Source of the DNA: Microbispora hainanensis
GTDB lineage: Bacteria > Actinomycetota > Actinomycetes > Streptosporangiales > Streptosporangiaceae
Assembly: GCF_036186745.1 (NCBI RefSeq)
Contig: NZ_CP108086.1
Coordinates: forward strand, 1,860,001 to 1,924,000
Reading direction: 5' to 3'
DNA: 64,000 nucleotides
Below the pieces are notes generated by a model that saw only the letters and a list, made by a program, of their open reading frames with translations, was not told where the DNA came from and searched no databases. Position numbers and translations under genes: made by a program. Below are positions 25,975-34,243 of this stretch, one piece after another (the first letter of the stretch is position 1; every line of letters begins with the position of its first letter).

Positions 25975-27270
25975 TCAGCAGTATTCGAGGAAACGGTCAA
26001 GGACCCGGACGCCAAACCGGAGAGAATCAACCGGAACCCGCTCGTCGACGCCATGGAACATCCCGGAGAAGTCCAAGTCTTCGGGAAGCCGCAGCGGCGC
26101 GAAGCCGTACCCGCTGATGCCGAGGCGGCTGAACGCCTTGAGGTCGGTGCCGCCGCTCAGCGTGTACGGCACGGCCCGCGAGCCGGGGTCCTCCTCCTGC
26201 AGCGCGTCGGCCATCGCCTTGACCAGCGTGCCCTTGAAGGGGGTCTCGACCGCCACGTCGTGATAGACGAACTCCCTGGTCACGTTGGGCCCGAGCAGCT
26301 CGTCGACGGTCTGGAAGAACTCGTCCTCATAGCCCGGCAGGAACCTGCCGTCCACGTGCGCGGTCGCGATCTGGGGGATCACGTTCGCCTTGTATCCGGA
26401 CTGCAGCATGGTCGGGTTGGTCGTGTTGCGGAGGGTGGCGCCGATCATCCGGGCGAGCGGCCCGAGCGTGGCCACCGCCGCCTCCGCGTCCTCCGCCTTG
26501 ACCTCCTTGCCGAAGACCTCCTCGAAGAACGCCTGCACCGTGGGGGTGAGGCGCACCGGCCACTTGTGACGGCCGATCCGGCCGACCGCCTCGGCGAGCT
26601 CGGTCACGGCGTTGTCGTCGTTGAGCATCGAGCCGTGCCCGGCCCTGCCCCTGGCGGTCAGGCGCATCCAGGCGATGCCCTTCTCCGCCGCCTCGATCAG
26701 GTAGAGCCGGCCCTTCTCGGTGGTCACGCTGAAGCCGCCCACCTCGCCGATGGCCTCGGTGCAGCCCTCGAAGACCTCCGGATGCCGCTGCGCCAGCCAC
26801 TGGGCGCCGTAGTGGCCCCCGGCCTCCTCGTCGGCGGTGAAGACGAGGACGACATCCCTGGGCGGCCTGCGCCCCTCGCTCAGGCGCCGCCGTACGACGG
26901 CGAGGATCATCGCGTCCATGTCCTTCATGTCGACCGCGCCGCGGCCCCAGACACAGCCGTCGGCGATCTCGCCGCTCAGCGGGTGGTGGGTCCAGTCGGC
27001 CGCGTCGAACGGCACGACGTCCAGATGGCCGTGGAGAACGAGGGCGTCCCTGCTCGGGTCGGCGCCCTCGACGCGGGCGACCACGTTCGCCCGCCCGCGG
27101 TCGGATTCGAGGATCCGCGGCTCCAGGCCGACCTCCGCCAGCTTGCCGGCCACGTATTCCGCGGCCTCGCGTTCCCCGGGCCCCGCGTTGTCCCCCGCGT
27201 TGACCGAGTCGATGCGGATCAGGTCGCGGCACAGCTCCGCGACCTCGTCCTCCCCGTAGCGTGGGGTCAT
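25975..27270 (-). CDS. M20-family peptidase / dipeptidase
   Basis: 431 residues, ArgE/DapE/ACY1-type metallopeptidase. The first metal motif is LHGHLDVVP (His82, Asp84), then GRGAVDMKDMDA, the catalytic DEEAGG, the GEVGG segment and the dimerisation domain with GRAGHGS. The final ligand His lies in SGMFHGVDER. Enzymes of this group use two zinc ions to cleave dipeptides or N-acyl amino acids; the exact substrate is not visible. The start has GGAGGAGGC just upstream. No signal peptide, so cytoplasmic. Confidence 0.92.
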   Translation of the reverse strand: MTPRYGEDEVAELCRDLIRIDSVNAGDNAGPGEREAAEYVAGKLAEVGLEPRILESDRGRANVVARVEGADPSRDALVLHGHLDVVPFDAADWTHHPLSGEIADGCVWGRGAVDMKDMDAMILAVVRRRLSEGRRPPRDVVLVFTADEEAGGHYGAQWLAQRHPEVFEGCTEAIGEVGGFSVTTEKGRLYLIEAAEKGIAWMRLTARGRAGHGSMLNDDNAVTELAEAVGRIGRHKWPVRLTPTVQAFFEEVFGKEVKAEDAEAAVATLGPLARMIGATLRNTTNPTMLQSGYKANVIPQIATAHVDGRFLPGYEDEFFQTVDELLGPNVTREFVYHDVAVETPFKGTLVKAMADALQEEDPGSRAVPYTLSGGTDLKAFSRLGISGYGFAPLRLPEDLDFSGMFHGVDERVPVDSLRFGVRVLDRFLEYC

Positions 27271-27482
27271 TACGCCTCCTCCTGCCGGGCAGGCCCATGC
27301 GGGGACCGGCCCGCCTTTCCCGTCGTACGGCTCGCGCCTCCATCCTGCCGCCGTACAGGGGTGACGTTCACCCCCGGGCTCCCGGGAACCGCGCCGGAGC
27401 GGATTCCCGGTATGAAGCAGGGCGCAGAGAGTGCTAACCTGTATCAGCCGACGCGGGATGGCGATCCTGCGTGAGGCACCAC
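27271..27482. promoter_or_regulatory. Promoter region of tRNA-Leu and the M20 gene
   Basis: A -10-like TAACCT lies at 27435-27440, 43 bases before the tRNA. The minus-strand recombinase ORF runs through the tRNA and stops at 27434-27436. Confidence 0.35.
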
Positions 27483-29200
27483 GTCCGGGTGGCGGAATAG
27501 GCAGACGCGCTAGCTTGAGGTGCTAGTGCCCAGTGATGGGCATGGGGGTTCAAGTCCCCCCTCGGACACGCACTCTGGTACATGTTGGGCCTGGCCTCAA
27601 CTGCGACCACTCTCTCCAGGGGGTCGTAGACGAGGTGCAGGCCCATCTGCGTATAGAGGTCGTTCCGGTCGGCAGGGTCCGCCTTCTTGATGACCTTGGC
27701 CATCTCGGCCAACCGAGGGATCATCTCTGCGATCTCCTTTTCACTGATCTCCCTCTTCCTGGTAATGGCCCGTAGCTGGCCCTCTGCCTTCAGCCGCTCG
27801 GCTCGGGTCTCGGCCATCCACTTGCCGATCTCCTGGGGGTCTCCACCCGCGTCCAGAGTCGTCCGGTAGCGGGCCATCCGACGGTCGCAGTCATCGATGG
27901 TCCGCTTGGCTGTATCGATGGCGACGCGGTCTGCCTCGCTGTTCTGGACATCGAGCAGGGTCTCGACCGTCCGCTGAAGGTTGGCTGGTGTGAAGATCCG
28001 GCAGAGCCAGGGGTCCAACTCGTCGAGGATCTGGTCCTCCCGGACATAGACCGTGCGCGGGTGGTCGATCTTGTTGGCCACCGCGTATTCGGTCGGGAAC
28101 TTGCACCGGTAGTGCGGCCTGCCGTTGTTCCAGCTGCCTTCCATCCGCCGCGTGCAGACGCAGCAGTACAGCAGGCCGCGGAGCACGTACGGACGCGGTG
28201 TCCTGCGCGGCTTCCGCTCCGTCGCGGGCCGCTCCTCCGCGGACAGCAGAGCCTGGGCCCGCTCGAACGTCTCGATGTCCACGATCGGCTCGTGCACAAT
28301 CTTCTCGGACCAGACCCACTGGCTGGCGGGATTCCACTTGAGCTTGGTGATGTGTCCCTGCGTGACGTCGTGCACGTCCAGCAGCTCTTCCTGCTTGCGC
28401 TGCTTGTTCCAGACCTGGCGGCCGGTGTAGCGGGGGTTGAGGAGAATGGCCCGTACCGCCGACTTCGACCAGGCGATCCCGCTGCGATGGCGGTTTCTGG
28501 CCCGGTCGTAGGCGGAGGGGCACGGGATGCCCTCCTTGGTGAGCCCTTCGGCGATCAGGTAGAGCCCTTTACCGTGGAGGAACTCCCAGAAAATTCGGCC
28601 CACGATGGGAGCGGTCGCCGGGTCGGGCTCCAACCGGCGTAGGCGCTTGCCGTCGGCGGCCTTGCTCGGATTGGGATGCGGCCCGACGTCCACGAGGCGG
28701 TAGCCGTACGGCGGGCGGCCCCCGAGGAAGCGCCCCTCGATCTTGGCCTGTGCCTCCATGGTGGTGCGGACGCGCATCTTGATCCGGTTGCGCTCGCCCT
28801 TGCTGATCCCGCCGAACATCAACATGATCAGCTCGTGAGCCTCGTTGGTCGGGTCGATCGGTCCGCCGACCTCCGGCACCCACAGGGGCACTCCGTAGTG
28901 GTTGAAGAGCTCGAAGGTGTTGCCGAACTGGTTGCCGTAGAAGGCTCGCTGGGGCTCACCGACCACGACGGCGTCGAACCCCCGGTTGGGGTTGCGCAGC
29001 TCGTCGAGCAGGATCGCGGCCTGCGGCCTACGCTGCGGCGGGATCGATCGCGACTTGTCGATGTCGAAGAACTCCGCGACGATCACGCCGCCGCGTGGCT
29101 CGATCAGTGCGCGTGACCGGGACAGCTGCCAGTTCCGCGACGAGGCGGGATCCTGGTTGTCCTCCGTGGACACTCGCCCCCAGAAGGCGAACGGGATCAT
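27434..29200 (-). CDS. Large serine recombinase (ICE integrase), antisense across tRNA-Leu
   Basis: 588 residues. The resolvase domain has the nucleophile Ser11 in FWGRVSTEDNQDP, followed by the usual R-rich active-site helix (GEPQRAFYG, GGISKGERNRIKMRVR). The recombinase domain (GGRPPYGYRLVD to NPRYTGRQVWNKQ) and the zinc ribbon (LLYCCVCTRR, HYRCKF) follow, then a coiled coil. From residue ~545 on, the reading frame is the antisense of the tRNA (RGDLNPHAHHW and on), and the last ~15 residues come from chromosomal sequence. The true functional end may be near the tRNA edge. Originally coupled by ATGA to the small ORF upstream, it is now separated from it by the IS at 29,252. Confidence 0.88.
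   Translation of the reverse strand: MIPFAFWGRVSTEDNQDPASSRNWQLSRSRALIEPRGGVIVAEFFDIDKSRSIPPQRRPQAAILLDELRNPNRGFDAVVVGEPQRAFYGNQFGNTFELFNHYGVPLWVPEVGGPIDPTNEAHELIMLMFGGISKGERNRIKMRVRTTMEAQAKIEGRFLGGRPPYGYRLVDVGPHPNPSKAADGKRLRRLEPDPATAPIVGRIFWEFLHGKGLYLIAEGLTKEGIPCPSAYDRARNRHRSGIAWSKSAVRAILLNPRYTGRQVWNKQRKQEELLDVHDVTQGHITKLKWNPASQWVWSEKIVHEPIVDIETFERAQALLSAEERPATERKPRRTPRPYVLRGLLYCCVCTRRMEGSWNNGRPHYRCKFPTEYAVANKIDHPRTVYVREDQILDELDPWLCRIFTPANLQRTVETLLDVQNSEADRVAIDTAKRTIDDCDRRMARYRTTLDAGGDPQEIGKWMAETRAERLKAEGQLRAITRKREISEKEIAEMIPRLAEMAKVIKKADPADRNDLYTQMGLHLVYDPLERVVAVEARPNMYQSACPRGDLNPHAHHWALAPQASASAYSATRTWCLTQDRHPASADTG
27483..27568 (+). tRNA. tRNA-Leu (anticodon GAG), ICE attachment site
   Basis: Acceptor GTCCGGG pairs with CTCGGAC, and the anticodon loop CTTGAGG gives GAG. 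A class II variable arm (TGCCCAGTGATGGGCA) is present, and the T-arm is GGGGGTTCAAGTCCCCC. Discriminator A; CCA is not encoded. The recombinase of the neighbouring element overlaps it antisense, as expected when the 3' half of the tRNA is the integration core. Confidence 0.96.
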
Positions 29201-29251
29201 TCAGCATTCCTCTCTTCCCGCTGACGCTTGGTCAGCTCCGCGTGGCTTTTC
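29105..29251. repeat. Left copy of the 147-bp target duplication flanking IS1634 copy 1
   Basis: Bases 29105-29251 are identical by eye to 32074-32220 and abut the two IS ends. They contain the first 32 codons of the recombinase gene and the last codons of the small ORF before it. Hence the duplication restores the junction on both sides. Confidence 0.9.
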
Positions 29252-29363
29252 ACCTGACTTGGCTCACGTTTCAAGATTGTCGCTGAGCGCGAGGCGTTGA
29301 CCTCGTGGTTCCCCGTCGGGAACGGCGAAAAGTGCGCACTAAATCGATCATGTCTCTACCCTG

Positions 29364-30791
29364 GTGGCCGTGTCTCCGTACGTGCGGACGGTGAAGACGG
29401 CCTCAGGCGCCCGGGCGGTGCAGATCGTCTACTCCTCCCGCCGCGGATCGCGGGAGATCGAGCACATCGGGTCGGCGCACGACGACGCCGAGTTGGAGAC
29501 GCTCAGGGCGGTGGCGCGTCAGCGGCTGGCCGCCGGCCAGCAGGAACTGGACCTGGGGCTGGACGATGGGCCGATGGCGGGCGGGCCGCTGGAGATCGTC
29601 AGCTCGCGGATGGAACACCTGTGGGACGCGCTGTCCCGCGCCTACGACACGCTGGGGTTTGCTGCCGCGGCCGGGGGCGATGAGGTGTTCCGGCAGCTGG
29701 TGCTCGCGCGGGTGATCGAACCGACGAGCAAGCACGACAGCCTGCGCGTGCTCGGCGAGGCCGGGATCGATGCGGTGTCGTATGCCACGGTGAAGCGCCG
29801 CCTGCCGGACTACGCCGCACCGCAGTGGCGCCAGGCCCTGGCCGGTGCATGCGCGGCCCACACCCGCCTCGGGCCGGCCAGCCTGGTCCTCTACGACGTG
29901 TCAACCTTGTACTTCGAGACCGACGCCGGGGATGGGTTCCGCGAGCCGGGCTTTTCCAAGGAACGCCGCCTGGACCCGCAGATCACGATCGGGCTGCTCA
30001 CCGACTCCTCCGGGTTCCCGCTCATGGTGACCGCCTTCGAGGGCAACAAGGCCGAGACCCACACCATGCTCCCGGTGATCGAAGGGTTCATGGCGGCCCA
30101 CCACCTGCCGGACGTCACGATCGTGGCCGACGCCGGGATGATCTCCGAGGCGAACAAGCAGGCCATCGAAGCCGCTGGGCTGTCGTTCATCCTCGGCATG
30201 AAGATCCCCGAGGTGCCGTATGTGGTCAAGCAGTGGCGGCGCGAGCACCCCGGCACCCCGATCCCCGACGGGCACATCTTCATCCAGCCCTGGCCGTCGG
30301 GATCGAGCCGGCCCCGCCGCGACCAGATGATCTACTACCAGTACCGGGCAGAGCGGGCCCGGCGCACCCTGCGCGGCATCGACGAGCAGGTCGCCAAGGC
30401 CCAGCGCGCCGTCGACGGGCAGGCGCCGGTCAAGCGCAACCGGTTCATCAGGCTGTCCGGCGCTACCAAGAGCGTCAACACCGAGCTGGTGGACAAGGCC
30501 AAGGCCCTGGCCGGGCTCAAGGGCTACATCACCAATCTCGCCGCCTGCCCGGACGGGACGCCCATCACCGCCGAGTTCGTCATCAGCTCCTACCATCGGC
30601 TGTTCGAGATCGAAAAGTCCTTCCGGATGAGCAAGCACGACCTCAAAGCACGGCCGATCTACCACCACAAACGCGAGTCCATCGACGCGCACCTGACGAT
30701 CGTGTTCGCCGCCCTGGCGGTCGGCCGGTGGATCGAGGCACGGACCGGATGGTCGATCAAGAAGTTCGTCCGCACCACCCGCCGCTACTGA
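29364..30791 (+). pseudogene. IS1634-family transposase, C-terminus cut by IS630
   Basis: Same protein as the intact copy at 55,413-56,948 for 474 residues, then a premature stop where IS630 entered at the TA of the RRY codons. The catalytic positions are all present: Asp in VLYDVSTLYFET, Asp in IVADAGMIS, Glu in EIEKSFRMSKHDL. What is lost is the final 36 or so residues, whose coding sequence continues at 31945-32056. It might retain partial activity, but I treat it as disrupted. Confidence 0.88.
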
Positions 30792-30794
30792 CCT

Positions 30795-31484
30795 TTAATT
30801 CGTGATGTCGCCTCCCGTTCTCATGGTCAGGCCGGTCGGTGGGAGGCATCCGTCGATGAGGTGGGCCCGGTACTGGATCTTCTTCAGGGCGCGCTTGATG
30901 ACGCGGACGAGCTGGGGCAGGTCGGCGGCGGCGAGGTTGGCCAGGGCGCCGCGTTTGAGCAGGGACCAGATGCCCTCGGTGGGGTTGAGGTCGGGGGCGT
31001 AGGCGGGGAGCTGGACGATGGTGAGCCAGTCGGCGTGCTCGGCGGCGAAGGTCTTCATCCCGGGCACTAGGTGCAGGTTGAGGTTGTCCCAGACCAGCAC
31101 GATCGGGGCGCCGAGCTGGGCGTGGGCATGAAGGATCAGGTCGCGGTAGTCCATCCAGCCGAAGGTCTTGGGCTCGCCTTTGCGGCCGCGGTAGACGTGC
31201 AGGCGGTAGATCAGCCGGGAGCGTTCGCCGGGTTTGTAGCAGACCAGGGCGGCGATGTTCACCCGTCCGCTTCCGCGCCCGCGGACGTGTACCACCGGCG
31301 TGTGCCCGCGCCGGCCCCACGTTCGTGCGCGAGGCGGCCTCAGCCCTTGACCGGCTTCGTCTTCGAAGCAGATCCAGGCGCCGTCGGCCGCCGCGGATCT
31401 TCCACCTGCGGCCAGACCTCCTTCTTCCACACCTCGATCGCGGCCTCGTCCCGCTCGATCGCCCGGCGGGCGGGGCGCTGGCAC
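30795..31484 (-). CDS. IS630 transposase, second frame (DDE catalytic domain)
   Basis: The frame carries the catalytic triad: Asp in FEDEAGQ, Asp in VWDNLNLH and Glu in LNPTEGIWS, all at the spacing of IS630 transposases. Meaningful sequence begins around ADGAWICFEDEAG; upstream residues in this frame are a shadow of the first ORF. A -1 shift from the ORF at 31340-31879 would give one protein of ~365 residues. Whether the shift is programmed or a mutation cannot be told, as no classic A-run slippery site is seen. Confidence 0.8.
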   Translation of the reverse strand: MPAPRPPGDRAGRGRDRGVEEGGLAAGGRSAAADGAWICFEDEAGQGLRPPRARTWGRRGHTPVVHVRGRGSGRVNIAALVCYKPGERSRLIYRLHVYRGRKGEPKTFGWMDYRDLILHAHAQLGAPIVLVWDNLNLHLVPGMKTFAAEHADWLTIVQLPAYAPDLNPTEGIWSLLKRGALANLAAADLPQLVRVIKRALKKIQYRAHLIDGCLPPTGLTMRTGGDITN

Positions 31485-31879
31485 GACCAGCCGTTACGCC
31501 GCAGCAGGTACCACACCCCCTGAACGGTGTAGCCGAGGTGGAACATCCTGCCGATCAGCGTCTTGATCCGCATCAGCGTCCAGCGCTGGTCGGCGAACCC
31601 GTGCGCCAGCGGACCGCGTTCCAGCTCGGCCTCCAGCCGGGCGAACTGCGCCGGGCTGAGCCGGGGCAGCGCGTGCGGGCCTGCTGAGGCCAGCGCCGCC
31701 GTGCCACCCTCGCGCCAGGCGCGCCGCCACCGCTCCACCGACCGCTGAGTGACCCGCAACGTCCGGGCTAACGCCGCGTTCGTGACCCCCTGCTCGAACA
31801 TCACGGCTGCGCTCAGCCGTACCTCCTCGCGGCGCCGCTGCTCCTGGGGGGTGAAGCCGCCGCCTTGGGCATACCGCAC
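31340..31879 (-). CDS. IS630 transposase, first frame (DNA-binding half)
   Basis: Starts at GTG 31879. The helix-turn-helix pair EQGVTNAALARTLRVTQRSVERWRRAWREGG and the winged-helix RWTLMRIKTLIGRMFHLGYTVQGVWYLLRRNGWSCQRPARRA are typical of IS630. Its last 25 residues (from about RRPTAPGS) are out of frame relative to the family, and the catalytic part continues in the overlapping -1 frame. Confidence 0.8.
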   Translation of the reverse strand: MRYAQGGGFTPQEQRRREEVRLSAAVMFEQGVTNAALARTLRVTQRSVERWRRAWREGGTAALASAGPHALPRLSPAQFARLEAELERGPLAHGFADQRWTLMRIKTLIGRMFHLGYTVQGVWYLLRRNGWSCQRPARRAIERDEAAIEVWKKEVWPQVEDPRRPTAPGSASKTKPVKG

Positions 31880-32073
31880 ACCCTGGTCATACAGACCAGA
31901 TCAGCCCTCGTCAGCTCACCGACAAGACCCATTTAAGTTCCGTATCGCACCGTCCGAATCCAAGCCGGCAACCACGTCCTGACCGCCGCCGACCCTCTGC
32001 CCACCGACCTACGCAACGCCCTCAAGCGGATCCGCAGCCCCGAAGGTGCGCACTAAATTGAGCCAACTCAGGT

Positions 32074-32220
32074 CAGTGCGCGTGACCGGGACAGCTGCCA
32101 GTTCCGCGACGAGGCGGGATCCTGGTTGTCCTCCGTGGACACTCGCCCCCAGAAGGCGAACGGGATCATTCAGCATTCCTCTCTTCCCGCTGACGCTTGG
32201 TCAGCTCCGCGTGGCTTTTC
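32074..32220. repeat. Right copy of the 147-bp target duplication
   Basis: Mirror of 29105-29251. Here it keeps the original upstream junction: the small ORF ends inside it and is followed by an orphan 32-codon start of the recombinase gene that runs into the IS end. Confidence 0.9.
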
Positions 32221-32423
32221 AGAAGGATGCGCAAGAGCACTCGCGCCGCCCCTGCGGTCAGCTGTGGCGTTTCGGCGGGCAACACCACGGTGACGACGCG
32301 CCTGCTCTTGGCCCCGGTCGTCCGCGATCTGGGCTTCTTCTCGCGGTCGGCCGGGCCTGCAGGGTACGCCTGGAGAGCCGATTCCGGAGGCCCTGAGCAG
32401 GCCCTTTGTGGCTGTTCAGTCAC
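32166..32423 (-). CDS. Small unrecognised ICE protein, originally coupled to the recombinase
   Basis: 85 residues from GTG 32423, fixed by AGGAGG six bases upstream. It overlaps the end of the methyltransferase gene by eight bases, and its TGA overlaps the recombinase ATG (ATGA), so all three formed one coupled unit before the IS1634 insertion. The C-terminal half (VVTVVLPAETPQLTAGAARVLLRILLKSHAELTKRQREER) is helical and basic. It could be a recombination directionality or regulatory factor, but no family is recognised. Confidence 0.65.
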   Translation of the reverse strand: MTEQPQRACSGPPESALQAYPAGPADREKKPRSRTTGAKSRRVVTVVLPAETPQLTAGAARVLLRILLKSHAELTKRQREERNAE

Positions 32424-33447
32424 CCTCGCCTCCTGCCGGGATTGCCGCGCCGGCGGCAGCGAGGAGCCGGGTCCGGGCGAGCTGGCAGTAGTCGGCGTTG
32501 AGCTCGATGCCGGCGAACTTCCGCCCGAGTTGCCGCGCGGCAATGCCGGTGGTGCCGCTGCCGGTGAACGGGTCCAGCACGGTGCCGCCGGGGCGGCAGC
32601 CGGCGGCAATGGCCCTGAGCGGGATGTCGATCGGGAATGCCCCGAAGTGCGCCGCCCGCAGCGGCCGGGTCGGGATCGACCAGACGTCGCCAGGGTTCCT
32701 GCCGTTGGGGTGTGCGGCGGCATGCCGCGCACCCGTGGGCCGCATCGCAACGCCGTGGCGGGTACCGGCCGAGTCCTCGCCGTCGCTGCCGTACTTGCCG
32801 GGCGGCGGCCAGGCCGTCGTGATGCTGTTCGCCTTGCTCCCCCCGGAGCGTGCCCGTCTGGTGATCGGGCGGTCGCCGGTGTAGGGCTGACGGACCGGAT
32901 CGAGGTCGAACCAGTACCGCTGCTGCTTGACGAGCAGGAAGATCAGCTCGTACCGGTTGGACATCCGGTCGCGGACGGACTGCGGCATCGCATTGGGCTT
33001 GCTCCACACGATGGCGTTGTGGAGGATCCAGCCGTCCTCCTGGAGGGCGAAGGCGACCCGCCACGGCATGCCGAGCAGGTTCTTCGGCGGCACGACCAGC
33101 CGCGCCTTAGGCCGCACCTCGGGCTGCCGGATGTTGTAGTCCTTGCCCCGCGCCCAGCCGTCGGAGTTGGCCGCGTAGCAGTCCCCCAGGTTCAGCCAGC
33201 AGGTGCCGTCGTCGGCGAGCACCCGGCGGGCCTCGGCGAAGGTGGCCCGGAGGTTCTCCACGTACGCCTCCGGCGTGGGCTCCTGCCCGTACTGGCCCTC
33301 GCAGTAGTTCCTGAGACCCCAGTAGGGCGGGCTGGTGACGATGCAGTCCACCGAACCGTCCGCCATCTCGGCCAGCACCTCGCGCGCGTCCCCGTGGTAG
33401 ATCGCCGCATGCTCGTCGCGCCAGTACGGCTCACGCAGCCCGCTCAT
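32416..33447 (-). CDS. Site-specific DNA methyltransferase (N6-adenine/N4-cytosine, beta class)
   Basis: 343 residues from ATG 33447 (MSGLREPYW); an upstream extension in the open frame has no support. Order of motifs is catalytic TSPPYW (38-43) before the AdoMet-binding DPFTGSGTTG (~296), which is the beta-class order. A target-recognition stretch lies between them. TSPPYW is most often N4-cytosine but also occurs in N6-adenine enzymes. No restriction endonuclease is adjacent, so it is likely a solitary methylase protecting the ICE or marking its DNA. It overlaps the XF1762 gene upstream by four bases. Confidence 0.9.
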   Translation of the reverse strand: MSGLREPYWRDEHAAIYHGDAREVLAEMADGSVDCIVTSPPYWGLRNYCEGQYGQEPTPEAYVENLRATFAEARRVLADDGTCWLNLGDCYAANSDGWARGKDYNIRQPEVRPKARLVVPPKNLLGMPWRVAFALQEDGWILHNAIVWSKPNAMPQSVRDRMSNRYELIFLLVKQQRYWFDLDPVRQPYTGDRPITRRARSGGSKANSITTAWPPPGKYGSDGEDSAGTRHGVAMRPTGARHAAAHPNGRNPGDVWSIPTRPLRAAHFGAFPIDIPLRAIAAGCRPGGTVLDPFTGSGTTGIAARQLGRKFAGIELNADYCQLARTRLLAAAGAAIPAGGEGD

Positions 33448-33959
33448 CGGCGGCCTCCGACGGCCCGGATCGCCCACAGGACGCGGGTGACGTCGTCGGC
33501 TCGGCTGATGGCTTGCCACCCGAGGGGCCTGGGGACGATGCGGAAGCCGGCGTCCCACAAGTGGGTGCCAGGTTCGTCGATGCGGGTGTAGGCGATCAGG
33601 CGCCGGTAACCCATCTCGCGGACCAGGGGCCAGGCGGCACCGAGCAGCATTTGGCTGGCGTCGGATGTGCCGTCGGTGGCCAGGGCGAGGACCTCGGCGG
33701 TGTCGCCGTCGTCGAACACCCAGGCGGTGGGCCAGCCGATGAGCGCGACACCAACGAGCGTGCCGTCACCGCTCTGGGCACCGAGAGCGAACGCGGCACC
33801 GGCCGACGCAGCGGGGTCATGCCGGGTCCAGGCGATGAATGCCCGCGCGGTCTGAATCGGCACCGGTGAAATCACCAGCCGCTGATTCTCCAGACGCTCC
33901 GGACTGTTCAGGCCCTCGCACTCGTTTGCGATTGTCTTCTTGTCATTCCTGCTTTCCAT
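33444..33959 (-). CDS. XF1762-family protein (GNAT-like)
   Basis: 171 residues. LVISPVPIQTARAFI, DGTLVGVALIGWPTAWVFDDGDTAEVLALATDGTSDASQMLLGAAW and MGYRRLIAYTRIDEPGTHL match the phage/mobile-element XF1762 family, which looks like a GNAT acyltransferase fold. Its function is not established. Direct overlap with a DNA methyltransferase gene fits a role in DNA modification (inference; Mom of phage Mu is a precedent for a GNAT-fold DNA modifier). It is the first gene of the leftward ICE operon. Confidence 0.75.
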   Translation of the reverse strand: MESRNDKKTIANECEGLNSPERLENQRLVISPVPIQTARAFIAWTRHDPAASAGAAFALGAQSGDGTLVGVALIGWPTAWVFDDGDTAEVLALATDGTSDASQMLLGAAWPLVREMGYRRLIAYTRIDEPGTHLWDAGFRIVPRPLGWQAISRADDVTRVLWAIRAVGGRR

Positions 33960-34243
33960 CGTCTAGTCGGGACACGTTTCTCCGGATGTGTGCGCCATCG
34001 GTCCGCAGGACGGTCCGAGGCACATGACCAGGGATAGCCAACATCTCAGAGAACCCTCAGAGAGCGATCCCTCAGAGCAGACCCTGAGCCGGGAGGCGCC
34101 AAATCTGAACAACTCAGAGGTCCCGAGCGGCGGGTTATGCGGAAACTCTGCGGCGAAACTCTGAATCAGCTATGAGCAAATTCTGAGGCGGTGCGTAGAC
34201 CAGTTTCCGAGACCAACGAATTCCTCTCGGACTGGAGCAAGAC
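33960..34243. promoter_or_regulatory. Divergent ICE control region with CTCAGAG repeats
   Basis: CTCAGAG occurs exactly at 34045-34051, 34056-34062, 34071-34077 and 34113-34119. Inverted or partial forms (CTCTGA, TTCTGAGG) lie at 34147-34190. The region separates the modification/integration operon from the conjugation operon, so it likely binds the ICE master repressor or a replication/transfer initiator. The rest of the gap holds no gene. Confidence 0.65.

Larger units (their letters stand above)
30788..31942 (-). mobile_element. IS630-family element nested in IS1634 copy 1
   Basis: 1,155 bp flanked by the TA duplication (30786-30787 and 31943-31944) typical of the IS630/Tc1/mariner superfamily. 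Left end CTGACCTTTAAT and reversed right end CGGAACTTAAAT form a short imperfect inverted repeat. Transposase genes run on the minus strand. Confidence 0.9.
29252..32073 (+). mobile_element. IS1634-family element, copy 1, interrupted by IS630
   Basis: Ends carry the inverted repeat ACCTGA-C/G-TTGGCTCA (29252 on, and 32073 backwards). Total length is 2,822 bp. Removing the nested 1,155-bp IS630 and its TA duplication leaves 1,665 bp, exactly the size of copy 2 at 55,301. Target duplication is 147 bp, very long for an IS but known for the IS1549/IS1634 group. It sits between a small ORF and the recombinase of the ICE. Confidence 0.92.

Noticed and set aside
29297..29683. 128-codon ORF overlapping the IS1634 transposase start (also 55346-55732)
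   Set aside because: Present identically in both copies because the IS is duplicated; it is an out-of-frame shadow of the transposase.
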